64,000 bases of DNA, taken from NCBI RefSeq assembly GCF_000235425.2, contig NZ_KI912266.1, positions 6,310,256 through 6,374,255 on the forward strand, read 5' to 3'. The notes under the pieces were generated by a model, which searched no databases, was not told where the DNA came from, and worked only from the letters and a program-made list of their open reading frames with translations. Below are positions 51,526 through 61,332 of this stretch, piece by piece. A program made the position numbers and the translations under genes. Position 1 is the first letter of the stretch, and every line of letters starts with the position of its first letter. Source of the DNA: Pseudofrankia saprophytica. Its GTDB lineage: Bacteria > Actinomycetota > Actinomycetes > Frankiales > Frankiaceae.

Positions 51526-54500
51526 CTGGCCGCTGGTTCCGCGACGCCGAGGGCGAAGGTGACGCCCAGCTCGTCGGCGGTGTGGTGGATGCCGGCCGGA
51601 AGGGCGCCCTCGACGAAGCGGACGGCCAGGACCTCGTCGGCGACCGCGGCGGCGTGCTCGCGCAGCGCCAGGGCGGTCGACGCTCTTGAGGCGGTCCACC
51701 AGACGTCGATGCGGTCGGTGATCTGCAGGCCGGAGCTCTTGCGGGCGTCCTGCAGGACGCGGACGACGTCGCGGGCGAGGCCCGCGCGGGCGAGCTCGGG
51801 GGTGATCTCCAGGTCGAGCGCGACCGACAGGCCGGACTCGGAGGTGACCGCCCAGCCCTGCCTCGGCGTCTCGGTGACGATCAGCTCGTCGCCGGAGAGC
51901 TCGACCCGCTCGCCGTCGACCTCGACCTGGAGCACCCCGTCGGCCGGGAGGCCCGCGGCGGCCACTGCCGCGGCGACGACGGGCGTGCGCTTGCCGAACC
52001 GGCGGCCCAGCGCCCGGAAGTTCGGCTTGACGGTGACGTCGACGACGTCGGCGGTCGCGCCCTCGACGCCCGCGACGTTGAGCTCGTCGGCGATCTGCGC
52101 GCGCAGCTCGGCGGGCAGCGCCTCGAACGCGGCGCCGCCGACGACGGCGCGCGGCAACGGCTGGCGGGTGCGGACCGCGCTCGACGCGCGGGCCGCGCGG
52201 CCGAGCTCGACGATCCGGCGGACCAGGTCCATCTGCTCGGACAGCGTCTCGTCCACCCATTCGGCGGGCAGCTGCGGCCAGGTCGCCAGATGCACCGAGT
52301 CCGGCGCGCCCGGCGCCGCCGCGAACAGCCGCGCCCACAGCCAGTCGGTGAGGAACGGGGCGAACGGCGCCATCGCCCTCGTCACGCCGTCCAGGCAGCG
52401 GTACAGCGTGTCCAGCGCGTCCGGGTCGCCGTCCCAGAAGCGGCGCCGCGAGCGGCGGACGTACCAGTTCGACAGGTCGTCGATGAACCGGGTCAGCCGC
52501 CGGCCGGCGCGCAGCGAGTCGAAGCCCTCCAGCGCCTCGTCCACCTCGCGGACCGTCGCCGCCAGCTCCGAGAGCGCCCAGCGGTCGAGCACCGGCCGCT
52601 CGGCGGGCGCCCGGCCGGGCGCCGCCGCGGGGTCCCAGTGCGCGGCGGAGGCGTAGAGGGCGAAGAACGAGGCGGTGTTCCAGTAGGTCAGCAGGACCTT
52701 GCGGACGATGTCCTCGATCGCCTCGTGGCCGACGCGGCGGTCCGACCACGGCGAGCCGCCGGCGAGCATGAGCCAGCGGACCGCGTCCGCGCCGTGCTGC
52801 TCGAACAGCGCGAACGGGTCGAGGACGTTGCCCAGGTGCTTCGACATCTTGCGGCCCTCGGCGTCGAGCAGCAGGCCGAGGCACAGCACGGTCTCGTAGC
52901 TCGACTGGTCGAAGACCAGCGTCCCGATGGCCATCAGGGTGTAGAACCAGCCGCGGGTCTGGTCGATGGCCTCGCAGATGTACCGCGCCGGGTAGTGCTT
53001 CTCGAACTCGGCCTGGTTGCGGTGCGGGGCACCCCACTGGGCGAACGGCATCGCGCCGCTGTCGTACCAGACGTCGATCACCTCGGGCACGCGGCGCGCG
53101 GTGCCGCCGCAGCCGGCCCGCTGGCAGGGCAGCGTCACCTCGTCGACGAACGGGCGGTGCGGGTCGAGGCCGGACAGGTCGCGGCCGGTGAGCGTCGAGA
53201 GCTCGGCGAGCGAGCTGACACAGGTCAGGTGAGCGGGGTCGTTCTCGCAGCGCCAGATGGGCAGCGGGGTGCCCCAGTAGCGGTTGCGCGACAGCGCCCA
53301 GTCGACGTTGCCCCGCAGCCACTCGCCGTAGCGGCCGTGCTTGATCCGGTCCGGGTGCCAGTCGGTCTTCTCGTTCTCCTCGACGAGCCGGTCGCGGACC
53401 GCCGTCGTCCGGATGTACCAGCTCGGGAGCGGGTAGTAGATCAGCGGTGTGTGGCAGCGCCAGCAGTGCGGGTAGCTGTGCACGTAGCTGGTGCCCCGCC
53501 AGAGCAGCCCGCGGGCCGCCAGGTCGGCGGACAGCGGCGCGTCGGCGTCCTTGAAGAACATCCCGCCGACGAGCGGGACCTCGGGCAGGAACCGGCCGTT
53601 CGAGCCGATCGGGTTGACGACCGGCAGGCCGTTCGCCCGGCAGACCGCGAGGTCCTCGGCGCCGAACGCCGGCGACTGGTGGACCAGGCCGGTGCCGTCG
53701 GTGGTGGTGACGTAGTCGGCGAGCAGGACCGAGTGCGGGGCGGCGGGGGTGGCGCCGGCGGCGTGCCGGCCGACGACGCCGTCGGCGCCCGGCTCGAAGC
53801 GGGCGGCGTCGAGCAGCTCGAACGGGCGGCGGTAGCGGGTGCCGGCGAGCTGGGCGCCGGTCAGCCGGTCGACGACCTCGGCGTCCTCGGCGGCGTCTCC
53901 CAGCGCGGCCGCCAGCAGTGGCTCGGCGACGACGAGGTGCTCGCCGGCGGCGGTGCGGGCCAGGACGTAGGTGACGTCGGGGTGGGCGGCGACGGCGGTG
54001 TTGGAGACGAGCGTCCAGGGCGTGGTCGTCCAGACGAGCAGCTTGGCGTCCCGTTCCGGGGTGAAGATGCCCTCAGGCCCGGTGCCAGCCACGACCGGGA
54101 AGCGGACGTAGACCGACGGGTCGGCGACATCCTTGTAGCCCTGGGAGACCTCGTGGTCGGACAGCGGCGTCTCGTCGCGGGGGCAGTACGGCGTGACGCG
54201 GAAGTCCTCGACCAGCAGGCCCTTGTCGAAGATCTGCCCCAACGACCACCACACCGACTCGATGTAGGAGGTGTCCATCGTGCGGTAGGCGCCGTCGAGG
54301 TCGACCCAGTAGCCCATCCGCTCGGTCATCGCCGAGAAGTCGGCGACGTGGCGCAGCACCGACTCGCGGCAGCGGGCGTTGAACTCGGCGATCCCGAACT
54401 TCTCGATGTCGCTCTTGCTGGTGAAGCCGAGCTCCTTCTCCACCGCGAGTTCGACGGGAAGACCGTGGCAGTCCCAGCCGGCCTTGCGGGGAACGTGATA

Positions 54501-54821
54501 GCCCTTCATCGTCCGGTAGCGCGGGAAGATGTCCTTGAACACCCGCGCCTCGACGTGATGGGCGCCCGGCTTGCCGTTGGCGGTCGGTGGGCCCTCGTAG
54601 AACATCCACAGCGGCGCGTCGGCACTCGCCCGCAGCGAACGTTCGAAGACCTTGCTGTCACGCCAGCGGTCGAGCGTCTCCTGCTCGAACTCCGGCAGGT
54701 CGACCTTCGCCGGCAACGGCGCGAACACCGCCGGGCGGGCGGCGGCAGGCGCGTGAGACGTGGCGGCCGCGGTGTTGGCGGACGTGGTGGCTGGGGTGCT
54801 GGTGGGTGTGGGGGTGCTCAT
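51522..54821 (-). CDS. ileS: Isoleucyl-tRNA synthetase
   Basis: The 1099-residue class I synthetase has the HIGH-equivalent GKPGAHHVEAR (His88/89), KMSKHLGN as the KMSKS loop, and VDWALSRNRYWGTPLP and CRWRCHTP-type segments of the editing and zinc regions. Its length and the GAHHVE variant put it in the eukaryote-like branch found in actinobacteria. An Ala/Thr/Pro-rich 30-residue leader precedes the conserved FAPLPAKVDLPEFE. It charges tRNA-Ile in the cytosol and is preceded by a T-box leader. Confidence 0.95.
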   Translation of the reverse strand: MSTPTPTSTPATTSANTAAATSHAPAAARPAVFAPLPAKVDLPEFEQETLDRWRDSKVFERSLRASADAPLWMFYEGPPTANGKPGAHHVEARVFKDIFPRYRTMKGYHVPRKAGWDCHGLPVELAVEKELGFTSKSDIEKFGIAEFNARCRESVLRHVADFSAMTERMGYWVDLDGAYRTMDTSYIESVWWSLGQIFDKGLLVEDFRVTPYCPRDETPLSDHEVSQGYKDVADPSVYVRFPVVAGTGPEGIFTPERDAKLLVWTTTPWTLVSNTAVAAHPDVTYVLARTAAGEHLVVAEPLLAAALGDAAEDAEVVDRLTGAQLAGTRYRRPFELLDAARFEPGADGVVGRHAAGATPAAPHSVLLADYVTTTDGTGLVHQSPAFGAEDLAVCRANGLPVVNPIGSNGRFLPEVPLVGGMFFKDADAPLSADLAARGLLWRGTSYVHSYPHCWRCHTPLIYYPLPSWYIRTTAVRDRLVEENEKTDWHPDRIKHGRYGEWLRGNVDWALSRNRYWGTPLPIWRCENDPAHLTCVSSLAELSTLTGRDLSGLDPHRPFVDEVTLPCQRAGCGGTARRVPEVIDVWYDSGAMPFAQWGAPHRNQAEFEKHYPARYICEAIDQTRGWFYTLMAIGTLVFDQSSYETVLCLGLLLDAEGRKMSKHLGNVLDPFALFEQHGADAVRWLMLAGGSPWSDRRVGHEAIEDIVRKVLLTYWNTASFFALYASAAHWDPAAAPGRAPAERPVLDRWALSELAATVREVDEALEGFDSLRAGRRLTRFIDDLSNWYVRRSRRRFWDGDPDALDTLYRCLDGVTRAMAPFAPFLTDWLWARLFAAAPGAPDSVHLATWPQLPAEWVDETLSEQMDLVRRIVELGRAARASSAVRTRQPLPRAVVGGAAFEALPAELRAQIADELNVAGVEGATADVVDVTVKPNFRALGRRFGKRTPVVAAAVAAAGLPADGVLQVEVDGERVELSGDELIVTETPRQGWAVTSESGLSVALDLEITPELARAGLARDVVRVLQDARKSSGLQITDRIDVWWTASRASTALALREHAAAVADEVLAVRFVEGALPAGIHHTADELGVTFALGVAEPAAS

Positions 54822-55085
54822 CGCTGTGGGGTCCCGGTCTCCGTCGGACGTGGCAGTTCCGGCGGAGGGACGACGCCACTCCATTCCCAGGGCCGCTAAC
54901 GGCCTCGGGGTGGGCGGGGCACCGCGGTACCACCCTCCTTGCGCGCCGCCAGGTCTCGGACCCGCGACGGCCACTCGTTCGCGCCACGGCTGCCGGATCT
55001 ACTGACGCCCCGGATCGCTTCAACGTCCCAGGAACGCGTTCTCCCGACGGCTCCGGGGTGATGTTCACGACGCGCTGGCCACCGG
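54822..55085 (-). ncRNA. T-box leader of ileS
   Basis: On the minus strand, AAGGAGGGTGGTACCGCGGT (complement of 54921-54940) is the T-box sequence; the base after TGG is T, matching the A73 of tRNA-Ile. A likely specifier ATC (complement of 55060-55062) is next to a helix formed by CCCCGGA (55052-55058) and TCCGGGG (55008-55014). Actinobacterial ileS T-boxes act on translation start. The 5' limit is estimated. Confidence 0.85.
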
Positions 55086-55110
55086 GCTTCCACCGTCCCC
55101 GGCTCGCTCA

Positions 55111-55144
55111 GTACCTGTTGGATCCAGGTACCTGTTGGATCTAG
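55111..55144. repeat. Tandem 17-bp duplication
   Basis: GTACCTGTTGGATCCAG (55111-55127) is followed directly by GTACCTGTTGGATCTAG (55128-55144), one mismatch. It is just upstream of the T-box leader in transcription terms and could overlap the ileS promoter. Confidence 0.7.
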
Positions 55145-55401
55145 GCCGCGCCTGCCGCTACTCGTCCCCATCGACGCCTTGCCGCTGGCTTGCTGCGCCC
55201 AGCCTAGCCGAACCGCCGCCGGGCTGGCACCGGGGTTTCCCGCAAGATCACGTCGCGCGGATGGCGCTGAGCCGCCTCCCGGGGTTTCGGCGACGGTCAC
55301 GTCGACGTTCCCCGGGCCGTACCCGCGCGGTCATATTCTTTGTCATGCAAAAAGTCGGCACTTTCCGGGGCAGCCCGGACGGACGCTGAGGACCGGTGAG
55401 G

Positions 55402-56589
55402 ATGAGCACGTCGACGTGGGAGCGGTTCGCCAAGAAGCTGCGGCAGGCGAGCCAGCGGAAGTCGGTGCGGACGCCGTTCGGAGTCCGAATGTCGGACGGC
55501 TCATCGTTCCAGGTCGGTGACGGCGAGCCACGGTTCTGGCTCGAAAGCCGGGGCAGCGCCGGAGACCGGGCGCTGTCGTCGATGGACCTGTTCCAGGTGG
55601 GTGACGCGTTCATCGCCGGCGCGTTCGACATCGACGGCGACGTGGTGGCGGCCTTTGCCGCGCGCAGGGTTTTCTCCGATTTCCACCCGATCGTCTGGAT
55701 CAGGCGGTTCGCGCCGCTGGCGCTCGGCGCGCGCGGCCGGCGCAAGAAGGACGACGAGGCGATCGCCGCGCACTACGACGAGGACGCCGACTTCTTCCGC
55801 ACGTTCCTCGACAGCGAGTTCCGCTGCTACACGCATGGGGTCTTCACCGCGGACGCCGAGCCGCTGGAAGCCGCGATGGCGAACAAGATGCGCTACGCCT
55901 ACGACGCGCTGGCGCTCAGGCCGGGGGCGCGGGTGCTCGAGGTCGGCGGCGGCTGGGGGGCGTTCCTGCAGTACGGCTCCGAGCAGGGCGCGCGGGTGAC
56001 CTCCCTCACCCTGTCGAGGGCGTCCGAGATGTTCATGAACGACCTCGCCAAGGAGCGCGGTTACGAGGAGGCCACCGTCGTGCGCCAGCACCTGTTCGCC
56101 TACGAGGGCGCGGGCGAGACGTACGACGCGCTGGTGAACATGGGCGTCACCGAGCACCTGCCCGACTACGAGACGACGCTGCGCAGGTACGCCGCGCTGG
56201 TCCGCCCCGGCGGGCGGGTCTATCTGGACGCGGTGGCGATGCGCCGCAAGCACCACCTGTCCAGCTTCATGAGCCGGCACATCTACCCGGGCCGGTCGAC
56301 CCCGATGGTGCTGCACGACTATCTGGCCTGCGTGGCGAGGTCAGGGCAGTTCCGGGTGCGGACCGTGATCGAGGACACCCACAACTACATGCTGACCTGC
56401 CAGGCCTGGGCGCTGCGGCTCGACGCCGCCCGTGAGCAGATCGTCGAGCGCTGGGGACAGGAGGTGTACCTGAAGTTCCGCGCCTTCCTGTGGGGCTCGA
56501 CCGCCGGTTTCGTCACCGGCCAGCTGGAGGCCTACCGCGTCGTCCTCGAGCGCCTCGGCACCCCCGACCCCACCCCGTCGGCCGCCTGA
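55402..56589 (+). CDS. Cyclopropane-fatty-acid-synthase-like SAM methyltransferase
   Basis: The 395-residue protein has the SAM-binding glycine loop VLEVGGGWGAFLQYGSEQGA, HYDEDADFFRTFLDSEFRCY typical of Cfa/Mma enzymes, and VNMGVTEHLPDYETTLRRYA. Such enzymes add a methylene to unsaturated acyl chains or methylate lipids. ATG 55402 chosen; GTG 55396 also fits. The N-terminal 110 residues resemble the Cfa accessory domain. Confidence 0.85.
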   Translation: MSTSTWERFAKKLRQASQRKSVRTPFGVRMSDGSSFQVGDGEPRFWLESRGSAGDRALSSMDLFQVGDAFIAGAFDIDGDVVAAFAARRVFSDFHPIVWIRRFAPLALGARGRRKKDDEAIAAHYDEDADFFRTFLDSEFRCYTHGVFTADAEPLEAAMANKMRYAYDALALRPGARVLEVGGGWGAFLQYGSEQGARVTSLTLSRASEMFMNDLAKERGYEEATVVRQHLFAYEGAGETYDALVNMGVTEHLPDYETTLRRYAALVRPGGRVYLDAVAMRRKHHLSSFMSRHIYPGRSTPMVLHDYLACVARSGQFRVRTVIEDTHNYMLTCQAWALRLDAAREQIVERWGQEVYLKFRAFLWGSTAGFVTGQLEAYRVVLERLGTPDPTPSAA

Positions 56590-56675
56590 CCGCCTGACCG
56601 CCTCCGCCGTCAAACCGCGCGGCGGGGTTTGTGATGTCGTTCTGGCAAGCCAGGCACGCAACCCAGCCACACCTG

Positions 56676-56793
56676 GTGACGGCGCATCGGCGCTGCGCCA
56701 ACCCAGCCACGTCATCAGCCCCGGTCCAGCCCCACCACCGCTATATGCCAGCACCCGGAACCACGTAGGGAGGGCGCTCAGCGCCCGACAGGC
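56676..56793. repeat. Dispersed intergenic repeat, copy 2
   Basis: Matches the element at 49281-49397 in its start (GGTGACGGCGCATCGGCGC), middle (ATATGCC, CACCCGGAACCAC) and end (GGGAGGGCGCTCAGCGCC). It lies between the methyltransferase and lspA. The rest of the 56590-56850 gap shows nothing else. Confidence 0.7.
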
Positions 56794-56850
56794 TGCGCCC
56801 GGGTGCGGGCGCGGAGCGTCCGGCACCGGGACAGCCGTACAGTTGACGAC

Positions 56851-57678
56851 GTGGGAGAGGCGCCGACCAGCGAGGGCGATGTACCCGGGCCTGGCGCGCG
56901 GGGCGATGAGGAGACCTCCATCGCGCGCGCATACCTGGACTGGGGCAGGGGCCCCGATCTGGCGGCCGGGAAGGCCACCGGCGCGCACGCCGGTCAGTCC
57001 GCGCAGCCGCGGGCCGACGGTGCGCCCGGCGGGGTCACCCGGGCCGGCGATGACGGGGAGGATGGGGGCGGAGGGTCCGCCCCGCACACCACCCCGTCCC
57101 GCCGGTCGGCGGGACGGCGCCCGATCGCCGTGCTGCTCGCCACCAGCCTCGGCGTGGTCCTGCTCGACGCCATCACGAAGATCATCGTGGTGGCGAGGAT
57201 GAAGCCGGGCAACCCCGTCACGCTGATCCCCGGCGTGCTCGACCTGCAGCTGACCCGCAACTCCGGCGCCGCGTTCAGCATCGCCGGCGGCGCGACGGCC
57301 CTGTTCAGCATCATCGCGGTGGCCGTGGTCGTCGTGGTCGCGCTCACCGCGCGCAAGCTCGGCTCCCTCGGCTGGGCCGTCGTCCTCGGCGCCATCGTCG
57401 GCGGCGCGGTCGGCAACCTCGTCGACCGGCTGGTACGCGCCCCCGGCCCACTACGCGGCCACGTCGTCGACTGGATCCACCTGCACCACTGGCCGATCTT
57501 CAACGTCGCCGACTCGTCGATCGTCGTCGGAGCCGTCCTCGCCGTGGTGATCTCCGCGCTCGGCATCGGCCTCGACGGCTCGCGCCTGGCCCGGCAGGGC
57601 CCGGCGGCGGACGCGGACGGTGGCACGGCGGGCGAGCCCGAGACGGACAGACCGTCCGAGCCGGCGGGCCGGGAATGA
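56851..57678 (+). CDS. lspA: Prolipoprotein signal peptidase (signal peptidase II)
   Basis: The 275-residue protein has the four helices and both catalytic Asp of LspA: Asp192 in GNLVDRLVR and Asp221 in FNVADSSI, with the preceding [11 protein letters not shown]. It cuts lipoprotein signal peptides in the membrane. About 90 hydrophilic Gly/Asp-rich residues precede the first helix, an extension not seen in short LspAs. The start is uncertain: GTG 56851 is taken. The stop overlaps rluD. Confidence 0.92.
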   Translation: MGEAPTSEGDVPGPGARGDEETSIARAYLDWGRGPDLAAGKATGAHAGQSAQPRADGAPGGVTRAGDDGEDGGGGSAPHTTPSRRSAGRRPIAVLLATSLGVVLLDAITKIIVVARMKPGNPVTLIPGVLDLQLTRNSGAAFSIAGGATALFSIIAVAVVVVVALTARKLGSLGWAVVLGAIVGGAVGNLVDRLVRAPGPLRGHVVDWIHLHHWPIFNVADSSIVVGAVLAVVISALGIGLDGSRLARQGPAADADGGTAGEPETDRPSEPAGRE

Positions 57679-58622
57679 CGGCGGTGCGGGCCGGCGAGCG
57701 GCGGTCCCTGCCGGTTCCGGACGGGCTCGACGGCCTGCGCCTGGACGCGGCGCTCGCGCGGATGTTCGGCCTGTCGCGGACGGTGGCCGCGGCGCTGGTC
57801 GCCGACGGGCAGGTCAGCGTCGACGGCCAGATGCCCGGCCGGTCGGACCGGGTCCGCGGCGGCGCCTGGTTGGAGGTCGAGCTGCCGCCCCCGCCGGGCC
57901 CGGCCGTCGAGGCCGCGCCGACGCCGGTCGAGGGCCTGACGGTCCTGCATGACGACGACGACATCATCGTGATCGACAAGCCGGTCGGCGTCGCCGCCCA
58001 CCCGGCGCCCGGATACACCGGCCCGACCGTGATCGGGGCGCTGGCCGCCGCCGGCTACCGGGTCTCCACCTCCGGTGCCTCCGAGCGCCAAGGGGTCGTG
58101 CACCGCCTCGACGTCGGCACGACCGGGGTCATGGTCGTCGCGAAGAGCGAGCTGGCCTACACGGCGCTCAAGCGGGCGTTCCGCGAGCGGACCGTCGACA
58201 AGCGCTACCGCGCGGTGGTCCAGGGCCACCCCGACCCGCTGCGCGGCACGATCGACGCCCCGATCGACCGGCACCCCCGCAAGCCCGGGCTGTTCGCCGT
58301 CGTCGCGGACGGCAAGCCAAGCGTCACCCACTACGACACCGACGAGGCGTTTCGGGCGGCGTCGCTGCTGATCATTCGGCTCGAGACCGGGCGAACCCAC
58401 CAGATCCGGGTGCATCTCTCCGCGTTGCGCCACCCGTGCGTCGGCGACCTGGCCTACGGCGCCGACCCGACGCTCGCCGAGAAGCTCGGCCTGCGCCGGC
58501 AGTGGCTGCACGCCTTCGAGCTCTCGTTCGAGCACCCGGCGGACGGGCGGCCGGTCACGTTCACCAGTCCCGACCCGCCGGATCTCGCCGAGGCGCTGGA
58601 GCGGCTCCGGGCGATGTCGTGA
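57675..58622 (+). CDS. Ribosomal large-subunit pseudouridine synthase, RluD family
   Basis: The 315-residue protein has an S4 domain (residues 15-65) and the synthase core with catalytic Asp146 in [16 protein letters not shown], plus [19 protein letters not shown]. It isomerises uridines in 23S rRNA. It begins in the lspA stop (ATGA), a common actinobacterial order. Confidence 0.92.
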   Translation: MTAVRAGERRSLPVPDGLDGLRLDAALARMFGLSRTVAAALVADGQVSVDGQMPGRSDRVRGGAWLEVELPPPPGPAVEAAPTPVEGLTVLHDDDDIIVIDKPVGVAAHPAPGYTGPTVIGALAAAGYRVSTSGASERQGVVHRLDVGTTGVMVVAKSELAYTALKRAFRERTVDKRYRAVVQGHPDPLRGTIDAPIDRHPRKPGLFAVVADGKPSVTHYDTDEAFRAASLLIIRLETGRTHQIRVHLSALRHPCVGDLAYGADPTLAEKLGLRRQWLHAFELSFEHPADGRPVTFTSPDPPDLAEALERLRAMS

Positions 58623-59788
58623 GCCTGCGCCCGCCGCCGGTGCGCGCCAGCGGCTCCGGGGGCAAGGACCGCCAGGTGGGGCACGAACGAGGAGCATTTC
58701 CGCGCACCATCTGGTCTTCCGGGGCCCGTTCGGCGCGGAGCGCGGCCGACGCGGTCACGCACCGGGCCACCGCGGCGGTGGTGGAGGTCGCGACCGCCAG
58801 CGGCGCCGAGATCGCGAAGGCGGCGGATCGGGCCGGCCCGATGCTCGACCGACTGGACGACGCGCTGGTGCCCAGGACCGGCCAGGTGCTGGAGGCCGCG
58901 GTCGGCGCCGCCGCGGCGACGAGCAGGACGGTCACGGCCGGGCTGCTGCGTCTCGCGCTGCGCACCCGGCTGCTGCCCGGTCCGCCCCGCCCCCGGCGGG
59001 CGGACCACGGGTCCGGCTCGTTTCCCGCCGACGCGGCGGACGCCGAGGGGGCGGACACGGCGGACGGGCCGTCGGTCGGCCGGGCGTTACTCGAGCGCGG
59101 TGCCCGGATCGCCGTCCTCGGCCTCGTCGCGATGATCGTGTTGAGCGCCGCCGCCGCCCTGCTGCCCGGGATCGACGGCCAGCCCCGCAGCACGGGCGGG
59201 GCCGAGCCGGCGAGCCCACCGGCGGGAAACACGCCTGGCGGTCAGGCGAGCACCGCCGTCGTGCCCAGCGTGACGATCGGGCCGCCGGCAGGCGAGTCGA
59301 CGGCGGACTACATCGGCGGCGCGGACCAGTCCCTCGCGTCGCTCGCCAGGGCCGCGCCGGCGGCGGACCTGCTGGCAGTGGTGAGCCTGACCGGCTACCG
59401 GAACCCGGACGGCCTGCAGGCGCTGCTGGCCACCTACCGGGTGACGCAGGTCTTCTTCGCGATCCCCGGGTCGGGCGCGGTACACCAGGCGGCGGTGCGC
59501 ACCCCGGTGGACGACGTGCTGACGGCGTTCGCCGCGCAGGCCGCCGAGTCGTCCAGGCGAGCGACGACGGCCACCGACCCGGGGGCGCGGGAGAGCGCTC
59601 GGGCGGAGGCGGAGGCGCTGCGGGGTGGCCGGAGCTGCTCCTGCCTGTTCGCCGCCGTCGTGCGGGCGTCGGCCGCCCGGCTGCTCGCGCTGCGCCAGGA
59701 CCCGTCGGTCCGCGTCATCGACGCCGCCCCACCGGCCACCCTGGAAAACACCGCCCGTTTCGTCCCCGTGAGCCCTGACCGACCGTAA
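58619..59788 (+). CDS. Hypothetical single-pass membrane protein
   Basis: The 389-residue protein is Ala-rich with one clear transmembrane segment ([21 protein letters not shown], about residues 160-180). Upstream is a helical region ([20 protein letters not shown]) that could form a coiled coil; downstream an extracellular domain includes [20 protein letters not shown] and [13 protein letters not shown]. No family recognised. The GTG start overlaps the rluD stop (GTGA), so it belongs to the lspA-rluD operon. Confidence 0.75.
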   Translation: MSLRPPPVRASGSGGKDRQVGHERGAFPRTIWSSGARSARSAADAVTHRATAAVVEVATASGAEIAKAADRAGPMLDRLDDALVPRTGQVLEAAVGAAAATSRTVTAGLLRLALRTRLLPGPPRPRRADHGSGSFPADAADAEGADTADGPSVGRALLERGARIAVLGLVAMIVLSAAAALLPGIDGQPRSTGGAEPASPPAGNTPGGQASTAVVPSVTIGPPAGESTADYIGGADQSLASLARAAPAADLLAVVSLTGYRNPDGLQALLATYRVTQVFFAIPGSGAVHQAAVRTPVDDVLTAFAAQAAESSRRATTATDPGARESARAEAEALRGGRSCSCLFAAVVRASAARLLALRQDPSVRVIDAAPPATLENTARFVPVSPDRP

Positions 59789-59884
59789 GCCCCGCCCCTG
59801 ACCGACGTGACGAGCCGCCGTCACGGCCATGCCGGGAACTCGTTCGCCGGGGGCGCGCCGGGCGGGTTGTGGCTCGGGGTGAGG

Positions 59885-60064
59885 TCAGGAGCTGACGGCG
59901 CCTCGGGCGGCGCGGCGGGCACGGCGGGCGGCGCCCAGTGGGAGCAGGCCAGCGGCGAGAAGCGTCAAGGCCAAAGATGCATACACGCACGCGGTCGGGC
60001 CCACGGCGCCGGCGACCAACAGCACCGCGGCGAGGACCAGCAGCACACCGCTAAGAATGATCAC
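59885..60064 (-). CDS. Small two-helix membrane protein
   Basis: About 59 residues with two hydrophobic segments (ILSGVLLVLAAVLLVAGAVG; YASLALTLLAAGLLPLGA) and an Arg-rich end. GTG at 60064 gives a good spacing from GGAGG; a GTG at 60073 is too close. It lies downstream of divIVA on the same strand. Confidence 0.6.
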   Translation of the reverse strand: MIILSGVLLVLAAVLLVAGAVGPTACVYASLALTLLAAGLLPLGAARRARRAARGAVSS

Positions 60065-60297
60065 CTCGACCACCTCCGTCGTTCACCATTGTCGCCGCGG
60101 GTGACGCCCTGGCGGGCACGACACGGACGACCACGGCAGTGCGCGCGGGACTTCCCCGGCCCGCGCGCCGAAAGCTCGCGCGCCGGAAAGCGCGCGGGCG
60201 GCGACGGAGCTCCGCGCGGGCCGGCGGCGCGGCGGTCCACCACCAGTAGGCGGACGCGACCGTCCACCGGCCTGGCGACGGCGGACCCTCGGGCGGG

Positions 60298-61239
60298 TCA
60301 GAACTCCTGGATGCCGCCAGCGCGCGGGTCGCGCTCCCCGTGGTTGACGCCGTTCTGGCCACCCATGGCGGGCGGCCCCGGCTGGTAGGCACCTGCCGGA
60401 ACCCCTACGGCCGCGGGCTGAGGCTGCTGGGGCTGCTGCTGACCGCCGCCCTGGGTGCCCGGGTTCAGGCCTGGACGGGCTGGGCCACCAGGGCCTACGG
60501 CCGGCTGGGTCGGCATGCCGTCGAGGTCGCGCAGCTGCATCTCCAGGTAGGCGCGCAGGCGCGTGCGGTACTCACGCTCGAACGCGCGCAGCTGCTCGAC
60601 CTGGCCCTCGAGGCGGCGCTTGTCCTCCTCCAGGCCACCGAGCTGCTCGGCCACGTGCGCCCGCGCCTCGGCGAGGATGCGGTCGGCGTCCGAACGCGCC
60701 TCGCGGCGAGCCCGCTCCGACTCGGCGCGCGCCTCACGCAACGCCTCGTCCGCGGTCCGCTGGGCGAGCACCAGCGTGCGAGCCACCCGCTGCTCGATCT
60801 CGGCGTCGAGCTGGGCGCCGGCATTGGCGGGCGCGGGCACGCCGCCGCCACGCTGGCCGACGGCCGGCATGACCTGGGTGGCCCCGCCGGGGATCGGCAC
60901 CGGCGAGGTGGACGGGCCTCGGGCGGCCGCCGCCTGTGCCTGGGCCTGGGCCTGCTGGGCCGCCGCCTGGGCCTGGGCGGCGGCCCGGCGCGCGTCGTCG
61001 AGCTGCCGGCGCAGCTGCTGGTTCTCCTCGAGAAGCTGGGGGGGCACCCCGGGGCCGCCGCCACCGGTGCGACGCGCCTCGTCGAGCTGGCGGCGGGTGT
61101 CGGCGTTCTCGTCGAGCAGACGAGTCAGCTCGGCCTCGACCTCGTCGAGGAAGGTGTCGACTTCGTCCTCGTTGTAACCGGTCCGGAACCTGGTCGGGCT
61201 GAAGACCTTGTTCTGCACATCCTGTGGTGTCAGCGCCAC
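60298..61239 (-). CDS. divIVA: DivIVA/Wag31 polar growth and division protein
   Basis: The 313-residue protein has the membrane-binding N-terminus ALTPQDVQNKVFSPTRFRTG and YNEDEVDTFLDEVEAELTRL, followed by a long coiled coil (residues 35-80 and 150-250, with QAQAQAQAAAARG linker in between). The C-terminus is Gly/Pro/Gln-rich. DivIVA marks curved membrane at poles and septa and organises wall growth. GTG at 61239 follows GAGGAGG. Confidence 0.93.
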   Translation of the reverse strand: MALTPQDVQNKVFSPTRFRTGYNEDEVDTFLDEVEAELTRLLDENADTRRQLDEARRTGGGGPGVPPQLLEENQQLRRQLDDARRAAAQAQAAAQQAQAQAQAAAARGPSTSPVPIPGGATQVMPAVGQRGGGVPAPANAGAQLDAEIEQRVARTLVLAQRTADEALREARAESERARREARSDADRILAEARAHVAEQLGGLEEDKRRLEGQVEQLRAFEREYRTRLRAYLEMQLRDLDGMPTQPAVGPGGPARPGLNPGTQGGGQQQPQQPQPAAVGVPAGAYQPGPPAMGGQNGVNHGERDPRAGGIQEF

Positions 61240-61332
61240 GTCGCCTCCTCTTGCGGCATCGCCGCTCCCCGAAGAGAGGGCGGTCTACGGGCAGTCTCCC
61301 GCGCTCGTGTCAGCGGCGTGCACACGACCCCG

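Noticed and set aside
50815..53322. Long minus-strand open frame across phzF and ileS
   Set aside because: Low-complexity Arg/Ala/Gly translation, the antisense or off-frame image of ileS in very high-GC DNA; no motifs.
52290..54899. An 869-codon plus-strand frame opposite ileS
   Set aside because: Antisense shadow with repetitive Val/Arg/Gly composition; ileS motifs are on the other strand.
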